Assembly (NCBI GenBank): GCA_037176905.1 | Contig: JBBBWG010018223.1 | Location: forward strand, 25,431 to 79,420 | Direction of reading: 5' to 3' | From: Azolla pinnata | Taxonomy: Eukaryota; Streptophyta; Polypodiopsida; Salviniales; Salviniaceae | Length of the DNA: 53,990 bases | In this document: in pieces, positions 1 through 16,209 of the stretch | Layout: the number at the start of each line of letters is the position of its first letter | How positions within the stretch are numbered: the first letter of the stretch is position 1 | Position numbers and translations under genes: made by a program | Notes under the pieces: model-generated | Databases searched by the model: none | Told to the model about the DNA's origin: nothing | What the model saw: the letters and a program-made list of their open reading frames with translations, nothing else

Positions 1-51
1 CAGAAGCAGCAGCGATGGAGAGAAGCTTCTTCCAAGGAGCAAGGAAGCACA

Positions 52-96
<45 letters not shown>

Positions 97-345
97 TGGC
101 AGAAGCAGCAGCGATGGAGAGAAGCTTCTTCCAAGGAGCAAGGAAGCACAAGATCTATATCTCTCTCTCGCTTTCTCTCTCTCTCGATGTGGCAGAAGCA
201 GCAGCGATGGAGAGAAGCTTCTTCCAAGGAGCAAGGAAGCACAAGATCTCTCTCTCTCTCTCTCTCTCTTTCGATGTGGTAGAAGCAGCAGCGATGGAGA
301 GAAGCTTCTTCTAAGGAGCAAGGAAGCACAAGATCTCTTTCTCTC
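1..345. repeat. Four tandem copies of a ~90-100 bp unit with (CT)n runs
   Basis: Four copies begin near 1, 100, 193 and 280. Each carries a conserved stretch (AGCAGCGATGGAGAGAAGCT, then an AAGGAGCAAGGAAGCACAAG block) followed by a CT microsatellite of variable length. Variation in the CT run explains most of the length difference between copies. An ORF stays open across all copies (MERSFFQGARKHK plus Ser-Leu runs), but this follows from the repeat and is not evidence for a gene. Confidence 0.9.
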
Positions 346-930
346 TCTCGTATTTGTGTTGTTTTCGGTGTTTAGGTCTAGGGTTAGGGCTAGGGTTTAA
401 GGTTTATTTCTCTGCCTATCTCCGCGTCTGCATTGATCTTTGGCGTTTCCGTCTGCCTTTGTGTCTACATCGACCTAAGCCGTTTCCTTTGTGTCTGCCT
501 CTGTGTTTGCATCGATCTCGGCGTTTTTGTGTTGATTTCGGCGTTTAGGGTCAGGGTTAGGATTTGAGATTTATTTCTCTGTCTATCTCCTCGTCTGCAT
601 TGATCTTTGGCGTTTCTGTCTGCCTTTGTGTCTACATCGACCTAAGCCGTTTCCTTTGTGTCTGCCTGCCTCTGTGTCTGCATCGATCTCGGCGTTTTTG
701 TGTTGATTTCGGCGTTTAGGGTTAGGGTTAGGATTTGAGGTTTATTTTTCTGTCTATCTCCCCGTCTGCATTGATCTTTGGCGCTTCTGTCTGCCTTCGT
801 GTCTACATCGATCTAAGCCGTTTCCTTCTGTCTGCCTGACTCTGTGTCTGCATCGATCTCGGCGTTTTTGTGTTGATTTCGGCGTTTAGAGTTAGGGTTT
901 AGGGTTTGAGGTTTATTTTTCTGTCTATCT
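346..930. repeat. ~172-bp higher-order repeat with telomere-like cores
   Basis: The telomere-like motif (GGTTAGGG / TTTAGGG variants) recurs near 376, 543, 716 and 884, spaced about 170 bp. Between the motifs each unit carries the same order of short blocks: a GTCTGCATTGATCTTTGGCG block, a CATCGACCTAAGCCGTTTCC block and a GCATCGATCTCGGCGTTT block. The unit is therefore a higher-order repeat made of about five ~33-bp subunits. No coding gene is seen here. Confidence 0.8.
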
Positions 931-1860
931 CCCCGTCTGCATTGATTTTCGGCGTTTCTGTCTGCTTTTGTGTCTACATCGACCTAAGCCGTTTCCTTCT
1001 GTCTGCTTAGGGCTTGTTTCCAAGTCTATCTCCGCGTCTGGCATTGGCCTTTGGCGTTTCTGTCTGCCTTTGTGCCTGCATCCAGCTAAGCCGTTTCCTT
1101 CTGTCTGCATCTGTTATCTGCGTCAATGTCGACGTTTCTTCTGCCTGCCTTTGTGTCTGCATCGACCTAAGCCGTTTCCGTATGCACCTGTGTCTGCATC
1201 GATCTCGGCGTTTCTTCTGTCTGCATCGATCTCGGTGTTTCTTCTGTCTGCATCTGTTATCTGCATCGATCTCGGCGTTTCTTCTGTCTGCATCTGTTAA
1301 CTGCATCGATCTTGGCGTTTCTTCTGTCTGCACATGTTATCTGCATCGATGTCGACGTTTCTTCTGTCCCTGCCTTTGTGTCTGCATCGACCTAAGCCCT
1401 TTCCGTCCGTGTCTGCTTTGATCACGGCGTTTCAGCCTGTCAGCACCTGTATATCTGCATCGTTTTTGGTGCCTGTATTGATCTCGATGTTTCTGTTTGC
1501 CTTTGTGTCTGCGTCGATCTAAGCCGTTTCTGTCTTCACCTAGTATTGCATCGATCTCGACGTTTCTGCCTGTCTCCGAGCCTGCATCGATCTCGATGTT
1601 TCTTCTGTCTGCTTTGTGTCTGCATCGACCTAAGCTGTTTCGTCTGCTTTGATCTCTGCGTTTCTGTCTGCCTCTGTGTCTGCATTAATGTAGGCGTTTC
1701 TGTCTGGACATGAGTGTGCATTGATCACGGCGTTTCTTCTGTCTGTATCTGTGTCTGCTTTGATCTCGACGTTGCTTCTATCGGCCTTTCTACTGTCTGC
1801 CTCCGTGCTTTGATGTCGACGTTTCTTCTCTGCTTCGACTTCTGCGTTTCTGGTGGGGGC
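931..1860. repeat. Degenerate ~30-35 bp minisatellite (CTGCATCGATCTCGGCGTTT family)
   Basis: The same short subunits as in the preceding higher-order repeat continue without the regular telomere-like punctuation. The core CTGCATCGATCTCGGCGTTT and its variants (CTGCATCGACCTAAGCCG) recur roughly every 30-45 bp to about 1860. Both strands carry long ORFs because the repeat contains few stops. Their translations are periodic Cys/Leu/Arg-rich junk and I do not treat them as genes. Confidence 0.8.
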
Positions 1861-2800
1861 ACTTCTGCTTTCTTCGGTCATCGAACTGTCTTAGGGGTTT
1901 CCTCTTGCTCCCTTTCTTGCAGCATTCGTCAATCGAACCGTTTTAGGCCTCTTCCCATGTTATGGAGTTATTCTCTGGATCCCTTACCTGCAACGTGGTC
2001 GGTCATACCGTTTTAGTGTTATGCTCTGGATCCTTCCCTGTAGTACTCGTATGTCAGACGGTTTTAGGGTTTAAATTGCATTATTCTTGCTTTAAATTGT
2101 TTAAGCGTTGTTCTGTGCCTACATCCCTGAATTCTTCGTATATCAGACAGTGTTTGGATTTTCTGTGGCTGGATTTTCTGCCATATAACATTTTGTTTTA
2201 ATTGTTTTTCTTCTCTGTTCCATTGCCTTACAAAGGCTACATTGCCTTCAGTGTTCATTGCCTTGCAAAGGCTACATTCCCTTCAGTATTTTCATCGAAA
2301 AGGTAAATGGATTCCGTTGCAGCATTTTTCCAATGAACGGCTGTATGATTTTTTGACTTGTTCCGTCTCTTTCACTATTCATCTATTGAGTCGTTCAAGG
2401 TTTTTTATCTGGCTCGTTTACCTGCATTCTTCCCCCGTTTTGACGATTGCTCTAGCAGTGTTTGTCCATCGAACCGTTTTCAGGTTCTTCTCTGGCTCCT
2501 TCCTCTGCACGATTCATCTGATGAACCATTTGAGGGTTGGTGGACCATTTGTCGGTTTTTCTCTGCAGTTTAGGTCATTAAACTTTTTTATGTTTTTTCT
2601 TTGGCGCCATTCTCTGCAGCATCAAGCTGTTATCTCCGTTTCTGTGTAGTATTATTCCTTTTAATTTAGGTTTTTTCTCTGGCTCCCTTCTCTTTTGCAG
2701 TTCTCATCCATTTAACCGTTTTATCTTACTCCTTTCCCTGAAGCATTCGTCCAACGAACTTTTGTAGGGTTTTTTCTTGTTTTTCCAAATGTCTGTTCTT
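1861..2800. repeat. Degenerate repeats around an AACCGTTTTAGG / CTCTGGCTCC motif
   Basis: A loose repeat of roughly 65-100 bp carries ATCGAACCGTTTTAGG, then a CTCTGGCTCC/CTCTGGATCC block, then a CTGCAGCATTCGTC block. Examples lie near 1880, 1935, 2010, 2060, 2465, 2700 and 2750. Copies are diverged and partly interrupted, for example around 2230-2300 where CATTGCCTTACAAAGGCTAC is itself duplicated. No gene is recognised. Confidence 0.55.
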
Positions 2801-2865
2801 TCTGATGTCTTACCAGTCATTGATTTTTACATCTATCTGAACTGCTGTTTGAGATTGTCTTCCTT

Positions 2866-3905
2866 GGAACCATTTCATCTGGAGTTGAAGCTTATTATTA
2901 GCAAGAAACTCAAGATGAAAAAACATCCTCAATTATGCCCATGGCATGAACCTAGATGCCACTTGCTAGAGATGCGCTAGGGTGTGGATATGGAAATATC
3001 GGTCTTCTTCAAGGAAAGCAATTACGCTGGGCAAGGATATGATCAAGAATCTCAAGATGGAAACATATATTCAATTATGCCCATGCCATGAAGATGGCAA
3101 TTTCTAAAGATGCGCAGGGTGTGGATATGAAAGAACACACATGACAAGAATGATGTGTGGGCTAGGGGGTGGACATGTTCAAGAGCGTTGCTTTATTGTG
3201 AATGTTCCCTAACATGTCCTATGGTTGGGAGGTCATAGCCAATAACATATTTACACACTCTTGAGTTTTGTCAACCTCGAGTTCCATGGAACCATCTTGT
3301 CTAGAGTTGAAGTTCATTATTAGCAAGAAACTCAAGATGAAAAAACATCCTCAATTATGCCCATGGCATGAACCTAGATGACACTTGCTAGAGATGCGCT
3401 AGGGTGTGGATATGGAAACATTGGTCTTCTTCAAGGAAAGCAATCGCTTGGACATGGCCATGGGTCTTATATTATGATTAAGAAACTCCAGATGAAAAGG
3501 GATAATCAATTATGCCCATGGCATGAACGTAAATGGCAACTGCTAAAGATGCACTCGGGTGTGGATGTGAAAAAACACACATGACAAGAATGATGTGTGG
3601 ACTAGGGGGTGGACTAGGTAGCGTTGCTTTATTGTGACTGCGACCTAACAGCATGTCCTATGGTTGGGGGGTTATAGCTAATAACATATCTACACACTCG
3701 TGTTATGTCATCCTCGAGCTCCTTTGCACAATCTTATCTGGAGTTGAAGCTTATTATTGGCAAGAACCTGAAGATGAAAGTTGTCCTCTATCTTTCCCAT
3801 GGATTGAACCTAGATGGCAATTGCAAAAGATGTGCTAGGCTGTGGCTCTGAAAAAACACATAACAAGAATGATGTGTGGGCTAGGGGGTGTACATGTTCC
3901 CTGGC
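2866..3905. repeat. ~430-bp tandem repeat, about 2.4 copies
   Basis: TGGAGTTGAAGCTTATTATT or close variants begin near 2880, 3302 and 3739, giving periods of about 422 and 437 bp. Each full unit ends with a GATGTGTGGGCTAGGGGGTG block and a CATGTCCTATGGTTGGG block. Inside the unit there is a shorter duplication: AAGAAACTCAAGATGAAAA with CAATTATGCCCATGGCATGA appears twice per unit, about 155 bp apart. Short ORFs inside are not conserved between copies, so no gene is called. Confidence 0.8.
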
Positions 3906-5085
3906 CTGAAAGACTTTGCACCTACCCACCCAGTGCAGCTCAAATCTCCCCATTTCAACTCACATAAGGCAATGGTTCACGAGCAAAAACTATACTAATT
4001 AACAAGAGTCCGATTTTAATGCAAATTATCAAATAAATGCTGAAAATTGATGTCAATCAAATTGGGAATCTTGACTAGCAGCTGTCATTAGATGTAATTA
4101 CTAAGAGCTGTCTGAATAAATTAGGGCGTTTTGACTGAGGCTTGTCTTGGTCATAAGCAGGAGGTATCAATGTTAACACCAGTGTCTAGGGCGAGCAGCT
4201 CTAATTTTATGCTTGTATTGGCAAATTGTATTGGCGATGGGTGACGTTGATGGTGCTGGTAGTGATGTTGCTAATCATAAGCCACATCCATACTCAAATG
4301 ACACCCAGTAATGCAGGTTTTGCTAAACGATGATTGTTTTAATGACCTCTTAACGCTGCAGAAAACGGGTCAGTAATTACGATTTGCACAATTTGGCAAT
4401 TAAGCTTGAGGACAAAAACTTTATGAGCTCAGGGTCACAAATCACTAACTTGGTTATGGATTTGGCCTGCACAAGATACCTGGTTAGCCAAAACTCCAGA
4501 TTAGGGTTTGAACACACTGACTGATAAAAGGAACCAAACTCACTCTGCAAACCACTGCTCGTGCTGACCATGTATGTAATGCAAAGGCCATGAAACCCTC
4601 ACAGTATAAGCCATTCACAGTTCGGGCTTCCACTTGTCTCGCGCACTGGAAGCTACTCTTCCTATAAACACTTTTTCCAATGTTGCCTTCACTCAGGGAT
4701 GGGCTTCTTTCAAGTATTTTCTTGTTATCGGCAGATTCCAGCTTTTAAGAAATGCACGGAAGGCCCAAATAGATGTGAAAAAGATTCATTCACTGCCCCC
4801 ACAGATGACAATGTTACACTCCGCAAAACCTCGGGAGTGAGCAAGCACATGCATTTGTGCAACCGATAGTCATCATTGCTTTTACTAGTGTTGTACATCC
4901 ATCCACTTGCAAGGATTCACTACCTTGACACCTGCGAGAGTCGTGTCTCGAACCACCAGAAAACAATCATCAGCAAATATACAGCAGCGCCCATGCGAAT
5001 ATATCCAGCATATTCTCTCGAGATGTTATAAACATCAAGGGTAAGGATCTCACCAGACCACCACCACCTTCACCGGGGCAACTCG
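3906..5085. other. No gene seen; 3' flank of the katanin gene
   Basis: This AT-rich stretch lies downstream of the katanin stop codon, which is read on the minus strand. Its proximal part, roughly 4850-5085, is where a 3' UTR would fall. I see no convincing coding exon, RNA gene or mobile element here. The ORFs present are short and lack recognisable protein features. Confidence 0.5.
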
Positions 5086-10919
<5,834 letters not shown>

Positions 10920-11616
10920 TTTCCTCTATGTCGCTAGATCGTTAGGTAAGACCATAAGAAAACACACCTTCAAAGCGCCGTTCCTCTGCAGAGGACTGCT
11001 AGGTCAGATTATAAAGCGACGGCAACCTTCAAAACACCGGTTTTTGCAGAGGAATGTTAGGCGTGAGAGATCAACGAACAGCTTCAAAAGCGATTCATTG
11101 CTGAGAAGCTTGGCCTCCAGAAAGCGAGAATTTTGCAATGAAATGCATACTATCGTCTCCCAGAAGAAGGAGAACTAAAAACGTTCATAGGCAAAAGATT
11201 ATCCAGCAAGGCAAAGCGCTAGCCTTCCACAACCTCAAAACCACTGGCAGTGCAAAAAACAAGAACCGTGCAGGCGAAAGGAAAAACTCTAAATTTCCGC
11301 ACAGGAGCACTCCATTCTTAAATCTCTGCAGAAAACAAAAATCCGCAGCACTCCTTCTGAGCGAGCGGCCACAATGAAGCTCCAAAATCATTCGTACGGG
11401 GAAATGTCGAGAAGAAAAAAAGAAAAGAAAAGGACGGCGTTCGAATTCAAACCTGAGCACAGAGAAATCCGCAAAAAAAGGGGGCAGCAAGAAAGCTCCG
11501 ATCCTCAGTCCTCCAGTCCACGAGTTAGGAAAGAAGAAGACGACGAAGAATTTGGGAAAACGGATCAAGAAGAAAAATGCGGCGAAAAAGGAAGGGAACA
11601 AGAAGAAGAAGAAGAA

Positions 11617-11655
<39 letters not shown>

Positions 11656-11820
11656 GGAGAAGACGGATCAGTGAGGGACAGTGTGGCGCCTTCGTCGATC
11701 TGCAGGCCTGGAGAAAGCTTCCGCCATCGCCATCGCTGCTGCTTCTTCTGCTGCTGCTGCTGCTTCTTCTGCTGCTGCTGCTGCTCTTCGTTTGAACTGA
11801 AAGCAATGGACATGTCAAGA
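10920..11820 (-). promoter_or_regulatory. Katanin 5' leader/promoter region with trinucleotide microsatellites
   Basis: This segment lies immediately upstream of the katanin ATG. It has purine/pyrimidine asymmetry, a (GAT)n run at about 11616-11653 and interrupted CTG/CTT runs at about 11739-11787. Such sequence is common in plant 5' UTRs and promoters. Long ORFs on both strands translate to Asp/Glu, His, Ser or Gln homopolymers and look like by-products of the microsatellites. The transcription start and any leader intron cannot be fixed from sequence alone. Confidence 0.45.
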
Positions 11821-11929
11821 TGTCAGGAAACGCAAAACGCAAAAAACAAAAAACAAAACGCAAAACGCAAAAACAAAAGGACAATATCACAAATGTAACC
11901 CAACGCAAATCGTAAGTTTATGAATTTTT

Positions 11930-12320
11930 TATGCCTTCCAATTTCGTAAGTTAACAAAAAGAAAACGCCTGACAAATTAGAAATCGCATATAAACGCCTA
12001 GTTTTATCTGTGACAAAAAACAATCGACGCCCGATTAATTGGTTACCTTTTGTTGATCGAGCAGAGTAAGGGAATCGAGCGGTAAACTGCGGTAGGAAGT
12101 TAGGAATCAATTAGTAAGCAGTAGTAGTTTGATTATGAATCGATGAACATGAGAAGAGATAGATCGGATAGTCAGTCAGAGAAGGATAGGATCGATTGAC
12201 AAGAAACTGTTATGAATAATTGAACGGCAATATAACTAGATGTTAATTTGTAATTTTTAATTTTAGTAAGTGTTAAAATGTAATTAATAAATTTATTATG
12301 AGTTTTTTTTGGTAATTTCT
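11930..12320. mobile_element. Degenerate copy of the ~400-bp inverted-repeat element
   Basis: The left side has AAAACGCCTGACAAATTAG and ATAAACGCC. The right side has GTTAATTTGTAATTTTTAAT, GTGTTAAAATGTAATTAAT and TTTTTTGGTAATTTCTC. These are the paired terminal blocks of the family seen better preserved at 24907, 25347, 34305 and 37499. The interior is poorly conserved, so the boundaries are approximate. Confidence 0.55.
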
Positions 12321-12394
12321 CTTTTTTTCTTATACTAAAATGTTTTCGATTTGATGCTGGAAAAGAACTCCAAATTTACCAAAGTGAACAGATC

Positions 12395-12870
12395 TTAATC
12401 AAGATAAAAGCTAGCAAGGGACTATGCTTGGTTGTTGATTTAATCTGTTCAATTGTATCGAATAATGGGATCAGATTAAGCCCGACGAATAAATACATTG
12501 GCGAATGACCGGGTGATTTGGAGGGTGGTTGATGATGCACAATGTGGATGTGATTAGCAAGAACATCACGTTTGATTAACTGGCCGCAGTGATTGCAAAA
12601 TTTACAAATGGAACTAATCTTTTGGCTAGACTAAACTAAATTGAGATTGACGGCTAGCAAGGGAGAGTAATTATCAGTTAATCCTTTCAATTATCGTATA
12701 ATGGGATCAAATTAAGCCTGACAAATAACTTAATTAACATATTTGTGAACAAATGGCTGACTTTATGGTGCATAATGTGGAAGTGATTAGCTAGATAGTC
12801 AAGCTAATTAACCAACTCTAGTGATTACAAATTTGCAAATGAAACTAACCTTTTGACAAAATAAAGGATT
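12395..12870. repeat. ~250-bp tandem duplication
   Basis: Two diverged copies share, in order: GCTAGCAAGGGA (near 12410 and 12653), TAATGGGATCAGATTAAGCC versus TAATGGGATCAAATTAAGCC, a GATGCACAATGTGGATGTGATTAG-like block versus GTGCATAATGTGGAAGTGA, and a final ACAAATGGAACTAATCTTTTG-like block versus GCAAATGAAACTAACCTTTTG. No ORF or gene product is recognised in either copy. Confidence 0.75.
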
Positions 12871-13588
12871 ACAAAATCAGGCGAGGGTGATTCAAATCCA
12901 AGCAAGGTTCTCAATCCAATTGATTTACTCACTTTGAGATCTCCTAACCATGAGGTGGATCGGGCGGCTAGTTGGTTTGGTTACTTGCTTTCAATAACTC
13001 TCAAATGATTCAGTGGTTGATGTGATTCGATCATGTAACTAAAAGCAAAGTGTGTGGATTGGCAAGTTGACGAGCAAGTGCGGATGCGCTCATCAGGTAG
13101 CTTGATATATGACATATATTTACTTGTTTGCCTGATGTACACTTTGATCCTTGCAACAATAAAACAAGGGAGTTTGTAGTAGAAAGCCGAGAGATCTGAT
13201 GAAAATGATAACCTATAAACAAAGACTTTAATAAGATTCATTGAGATATATACAATGTCCACGAGTTCGATCGAGAGTTGTGTCACTTGGGCTAAAATAA
13301 TCGCACATAGTTCAACGATGAAAGCATTGATAATGATCTAGCTTTCAAATAGTTGGCATCATTGATCGTGATGAAGCCTTACAGTTAACTAACTAGTGTT
13401 GAGCCAATCTTGATCAACTAGATAGTGTCAAGTAGATCGTAATAAACTAGCCAATGTCGAGCCATGCAGCTAGCCGCAACACAGTCATATCAGTGTACAC
13501 ATTCTCATGCTTTGACCTAGACATAGAATGTAATAAACGTGTTCGTGCAAGCATTCAAAACATTTGAACATGTTTGAAAATGAACAAG
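12871..13588. other. AT-rich intergenic stretch, no feature recognised
   Basis: No convincing exon, RNA gene or repeat structure is seen apart from two short phrases around ACTAGCCAATGTCGAGCCA and TAACTAGTGTTGAGCCAATC near 13390-13460. These suggest a small local duplication. Confidence 0.4.
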
Positions 13589-13613
13589 TTTAGGGTTTAG
13601 GGTTTAGGGTTTG
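13589..13613. repeat. Telomere-like TTTAGGG repeats (about 3 units)
   Basis: Three consecutive plant telomere-type heptamers lie between two repeat domains, about 140 bp left of the 175-bp satellite. The run is too short to be a functional telomere. It may be an interstitial telobox, as is common in plant 5' regions. Confidence 0.85.
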
Positions 13614-13752
13614 AAAACGGAAAAATACGCGTTCCCTTTTTTTCTCATTTTTATTTCTTTTCTTATGCATTGTTTTTCTTTATTTTTTGTTTTTTTTCCC
13701 CTTTACTCTCTCTCTCTTATACAACATGTGATGACATGTGATTTAATCATTA

Positions 13753-15299
13753 TAGCATATACACCATGGTCCTCCTTTTTGAGAGTTGAATCTTTATTTA
13801 TTTTTCCAACTTGTTAAATATCCAAACCAACCTAAAGATGACTTACCATATTATGCAGTTGGATTGAAACATACGCGAATGCAAACACACGTCGTATACA
13901 TATGTTTAATTCTATGATATTAATAGTCCGAATGCTTACATGGTCGTCTTTCGAGAGTTTACTTTTTATTCATTTTTCCAACTTGATAGATATCCAAACC
14001 AACCCAAAGATGATTTATCGTATTCCACGGTTTGATCGAAACATAGGCGAATGCAAACACATATCGCATACGTATGGTTAATTCTATGACCTTAACAGTC
14101 CGAATGCTTACATGGTCCTCCTTTTTGAGAGTTGAATCTTTATTTATTTTTCCAACTTGTTAAATATCCAAACCAACCCAAAGACTGGCTTACCATATTA
14201 TGCAATTTGATTGAAACATACACAAATGCAAGCACGTATCGTATACATATGGTTAATTCTATGATCTTGATAGTTCGAATGCTTCCATGGTCGTGTTTTC
14301 AGAGTTTAATCTTTATTTATTTGTCCAACTTGTTAGATATCCGAACCAACCCGAAGATGATTTACCATATTACACGGTTTGATTGAAACATACGCGAATG
14401 CAAGAGTGTATGGTATACGTATGGTCAATTCTATGATCTTAATAGTCCGAATGTTTACACGGTCCTCTTTTGAGAGTTGAATCTTTACTTACTTTTCCAA
14501 CTTGTTAGATATCACCCAAAGATGATTTACCATATTACACGGTTCGATTGAAACATATGTGAATGCAAACACATATCGTATACGTATGGTTAATTCTATG
14601 ACCTTAACAGTCCGAATGCTTACACGGTCCTCCTTTTTGAGAGTTGAATCTTTATTTATTTTTCCGACTTGTTAGATATCCAAACCAACCCAAAGATGAT
14701 TTACCATATTACACGGTTCGATTGAAACATACGCAAATGCAAACACATATCGTATACGTATGGTTAATTCTATGACCTTAACAGTCCGAATGCTTACACG
14801 GTCCTCCTTTTTAAGAGTTGAATCTTTATTTACTTTTCCAACTTGTTAGATATCCAAACCAACCCAAAGATTGGCTTACCATATTACACGGTTCGATTGA
14901 AACATACGCGAATGCAAACACATATCGTATACGTATGGTTAATTCTATGACCGTAACAGTCCGAATGCTTACACGGTCCTCCTTTTTGAGAGTTGAATCT
15001 TTATTTACTTTTCCAACTTGTTAGATATCCAAACCAACCCGAAGATTGGCTTACCATATTATGCAGTTCGATTGAAACATACACAAATGCAAGCACGTAT
15101 CGTATACGTATGGTTAATTCTATGACCGTAACAGTCCGAATGCTTACACGGTCCTCCTTTTTGAGAGTTGAATCTTTATTTACTTTTCCAACTTGTTAGA
15201 TATCCAAACCAACCCGAAGATTGGCTTACCATATTATGCAGTTCGATTGAAACATACACAAATGCAAGCACGTATCGTATACGTATGGTTAATTCTATG
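13753..15299. repeat. ~175-bp satellite array, about nine head-to-tail monomers
   Basis: The phrase GTCCGAATGCTTACACGGTC and variants recurs near 13926, 14097, 14273, 14446, 14610, 14785, 14960 and 15135, a step of 164-176 bp. Each monomer also has GAGAGTTGAATCTTTATTTA, GTTAGATATCCAAACCAACC, a GTTCGATTGAAACATACGC block and CGTATACGTATGGTTAATTC. The last three or four monomers are nearly identical and the left ones are more diverged. The array ends abruptly at 15299 against a C-rich run. The monomer length is near that of one nucleosome, as in many plant satellites. Confidence 0.95.
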
Positions 15300-15361
15300 G
15301 ACCCCCCCTCCCCCCCCCACAAAGAAATCTTAAAAATTTCCGAACGCTGACATGGAGGGGT

Positions 15362-15721
15362 CTAATTGTAGCTGGAGGGCGGAGGTTTCGGGAAGTGGGC
15401 GGCGTAAGTGGAGCGGGCGTCCTTGAAGCCGCCGCAGTTGGGCGGGCGGGCGGGCGGCGGACAAGGGGCGGGCGGTTTCACACTCGGCCGCCGGAAGTGG
15501 TCGTGGTGGGTGGTTTCACACTCGGAGGCCCACCGGCGGGCGGCCGGCCATCCGGGCGGCGGCGGGTAAATGGGCTTCGCCGTGAAGTCGGCCTTCGCCA
15601 CCGACACCACCCCCTCCATCTTCCATTCCTTGCCCAATGGCACAACACTCGGCGGCGGAACCTCGGACTTCTGGAATCTGCAGCCTGGCAATCGGCGATC
15701 GTCCGCGGCTCGCCCCTTCAT
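15362..15721 (-). CDS. Hypothetical proline-rich 119-aa protein in a GC-rich island
   Basis: I do not recognise the family. The ORF starts ATGAAGGGGCG, with an in-frame TGA about 40 bases upstream, and ends PKPPPSSYN-stop. Third codon positions are strongly G/C (for example GTG GCG AAG GCC GAC TTC ACG GCG AAG CCC), unlike the surrounding AT-rich DNA and the other genes here. That pattern supports real coding but also fits a GC-rich repeat. The protein is rich in Pro and Arg. It contains a short internal echo (HHDHFRRPSVKPPAPCPPP after SECETTHH), which mirrors a duplicated CACACTCGG DNA motif. No signal peptide or membrane segment is obvious. It could also be the last exon of a longer gene. 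Confidence 0.4.
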   Translation of the reverse strand: MKGRAADDRRLPGCRFQKSEVPPPSVVPLGKEWKMEGVVSVAKADFTAKPIYPPPPGWPAARRWASECETTHHDHFRRPSVKPPAPCPPPARPPNCGGFKDARSTYAAHFPKPPPSSYN

Positions 15722-15815
15722 CTGCCTTTGCTCAAATCTCCTCGCGCTTGCACCTCCTCCTGCATGTCATGGTTTGTGGAAATGGATTCATTCAGCGCCA
15801 ACGGTCGTGCGCGTG

Positions 15816-15838
15816 TTTTTTTTTTTTTTTTTTTTTTT
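15816..15838. repeat. Poly-T run (~23 nt)
   Basis: A homopolymer of T (poly-A on the minus strand) is followed by a T-rich tract. It might be the tail of an old retroposed sequence on the minus strand, but no target-site duplication is evident. Confidence 0.8.
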
Positions 15839-15969
15839 GGGTTTTGCTTTTCTTGCTTTAAATTTGCGTTATTCGACGTCGATCCTGCATCCTGTGGGTG
15901 ATCCGATGCCTTGGTTCTGATCGGGCACGCCGTTTGCTTCCGATCCGTTAACAATCTTGTGTCGCATAA

Positions 15970-16165
15970 TTGCCCCCCTCGGGCGCTTGCAATGCCCCGA
16001 TCGCCGATTGTTCGATATCCGACTCTTATAAATTCTTGTTGCTCATGCAAGCAAATCTTGGGCCGTATTGCCCCTCGGGCGCTTGCAATGCCCCCCGCTT
16101 GCTGATCGCTAGATCCGACTCTTATCAATTCTTGTCGCTGATGCAGATCGTTTGCGATGGTTGCT
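15970..16165. repeat. ~98-bp tandem duplication
   Basis: CCTCGGGCGCTTGCAATGCC appears near 15976 and again near 16074. In both copies a TCCGACTCTTATMAATTCTTG block and a GCTSATGCA block follow. The two copies lead directly into the GATC-rich minisatellite on the right. Confidence 0.85.
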
Positions 16166-16209
16166 GTTGTCGGATTTCGTATGATTCGCATGATGTCGTT
16201 GCATTGTAA

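Noticed and set aside
15..314. 99-aa ORF across the CT-rich tandem repeat
   Set aside because: The translation simply repeats MERSFFQGARKHK plus Ser-Leu runs; openness follows from the repeat, with no splice or family support.
11374..11908. Long ORFs on both strands rich in Asp/Glu, His, Ser or Gln
   Set aside because: They coincide with GAT and CTG/CTT microsatellites in the katanin 5' region; homopolymer peptides in several frames at once indicate low complexity, not coding.
13589..13613. True telomere or chromosome end
   Set aside because: Only about three heptamers occur and unique and satellite DNA continues on both sides; the other telomere-like sites (367, 543, 716, 884, 25881) are likewise short and interstitial.
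13753..15299. CRISPR-like array
   Set aside because: Whole ~175-bp monomers repeat with no unique spacers, and the context is a plant nuclear genome.
13753..15350. Series of 60-84 aa ORFs (MNLYLLFQLVRYPNQP type) repeated every 175 bp
   Set aside because: They are the same satellite monomer read in one frame; each ends within the next unit and none matches a known protein.
15816..15838. Processed pseudogene or SINE marked by the poly-A/T run
   Set aside because: No flanking target-site duplication, pol III boxes or adjoining gene-like sequence could be found.
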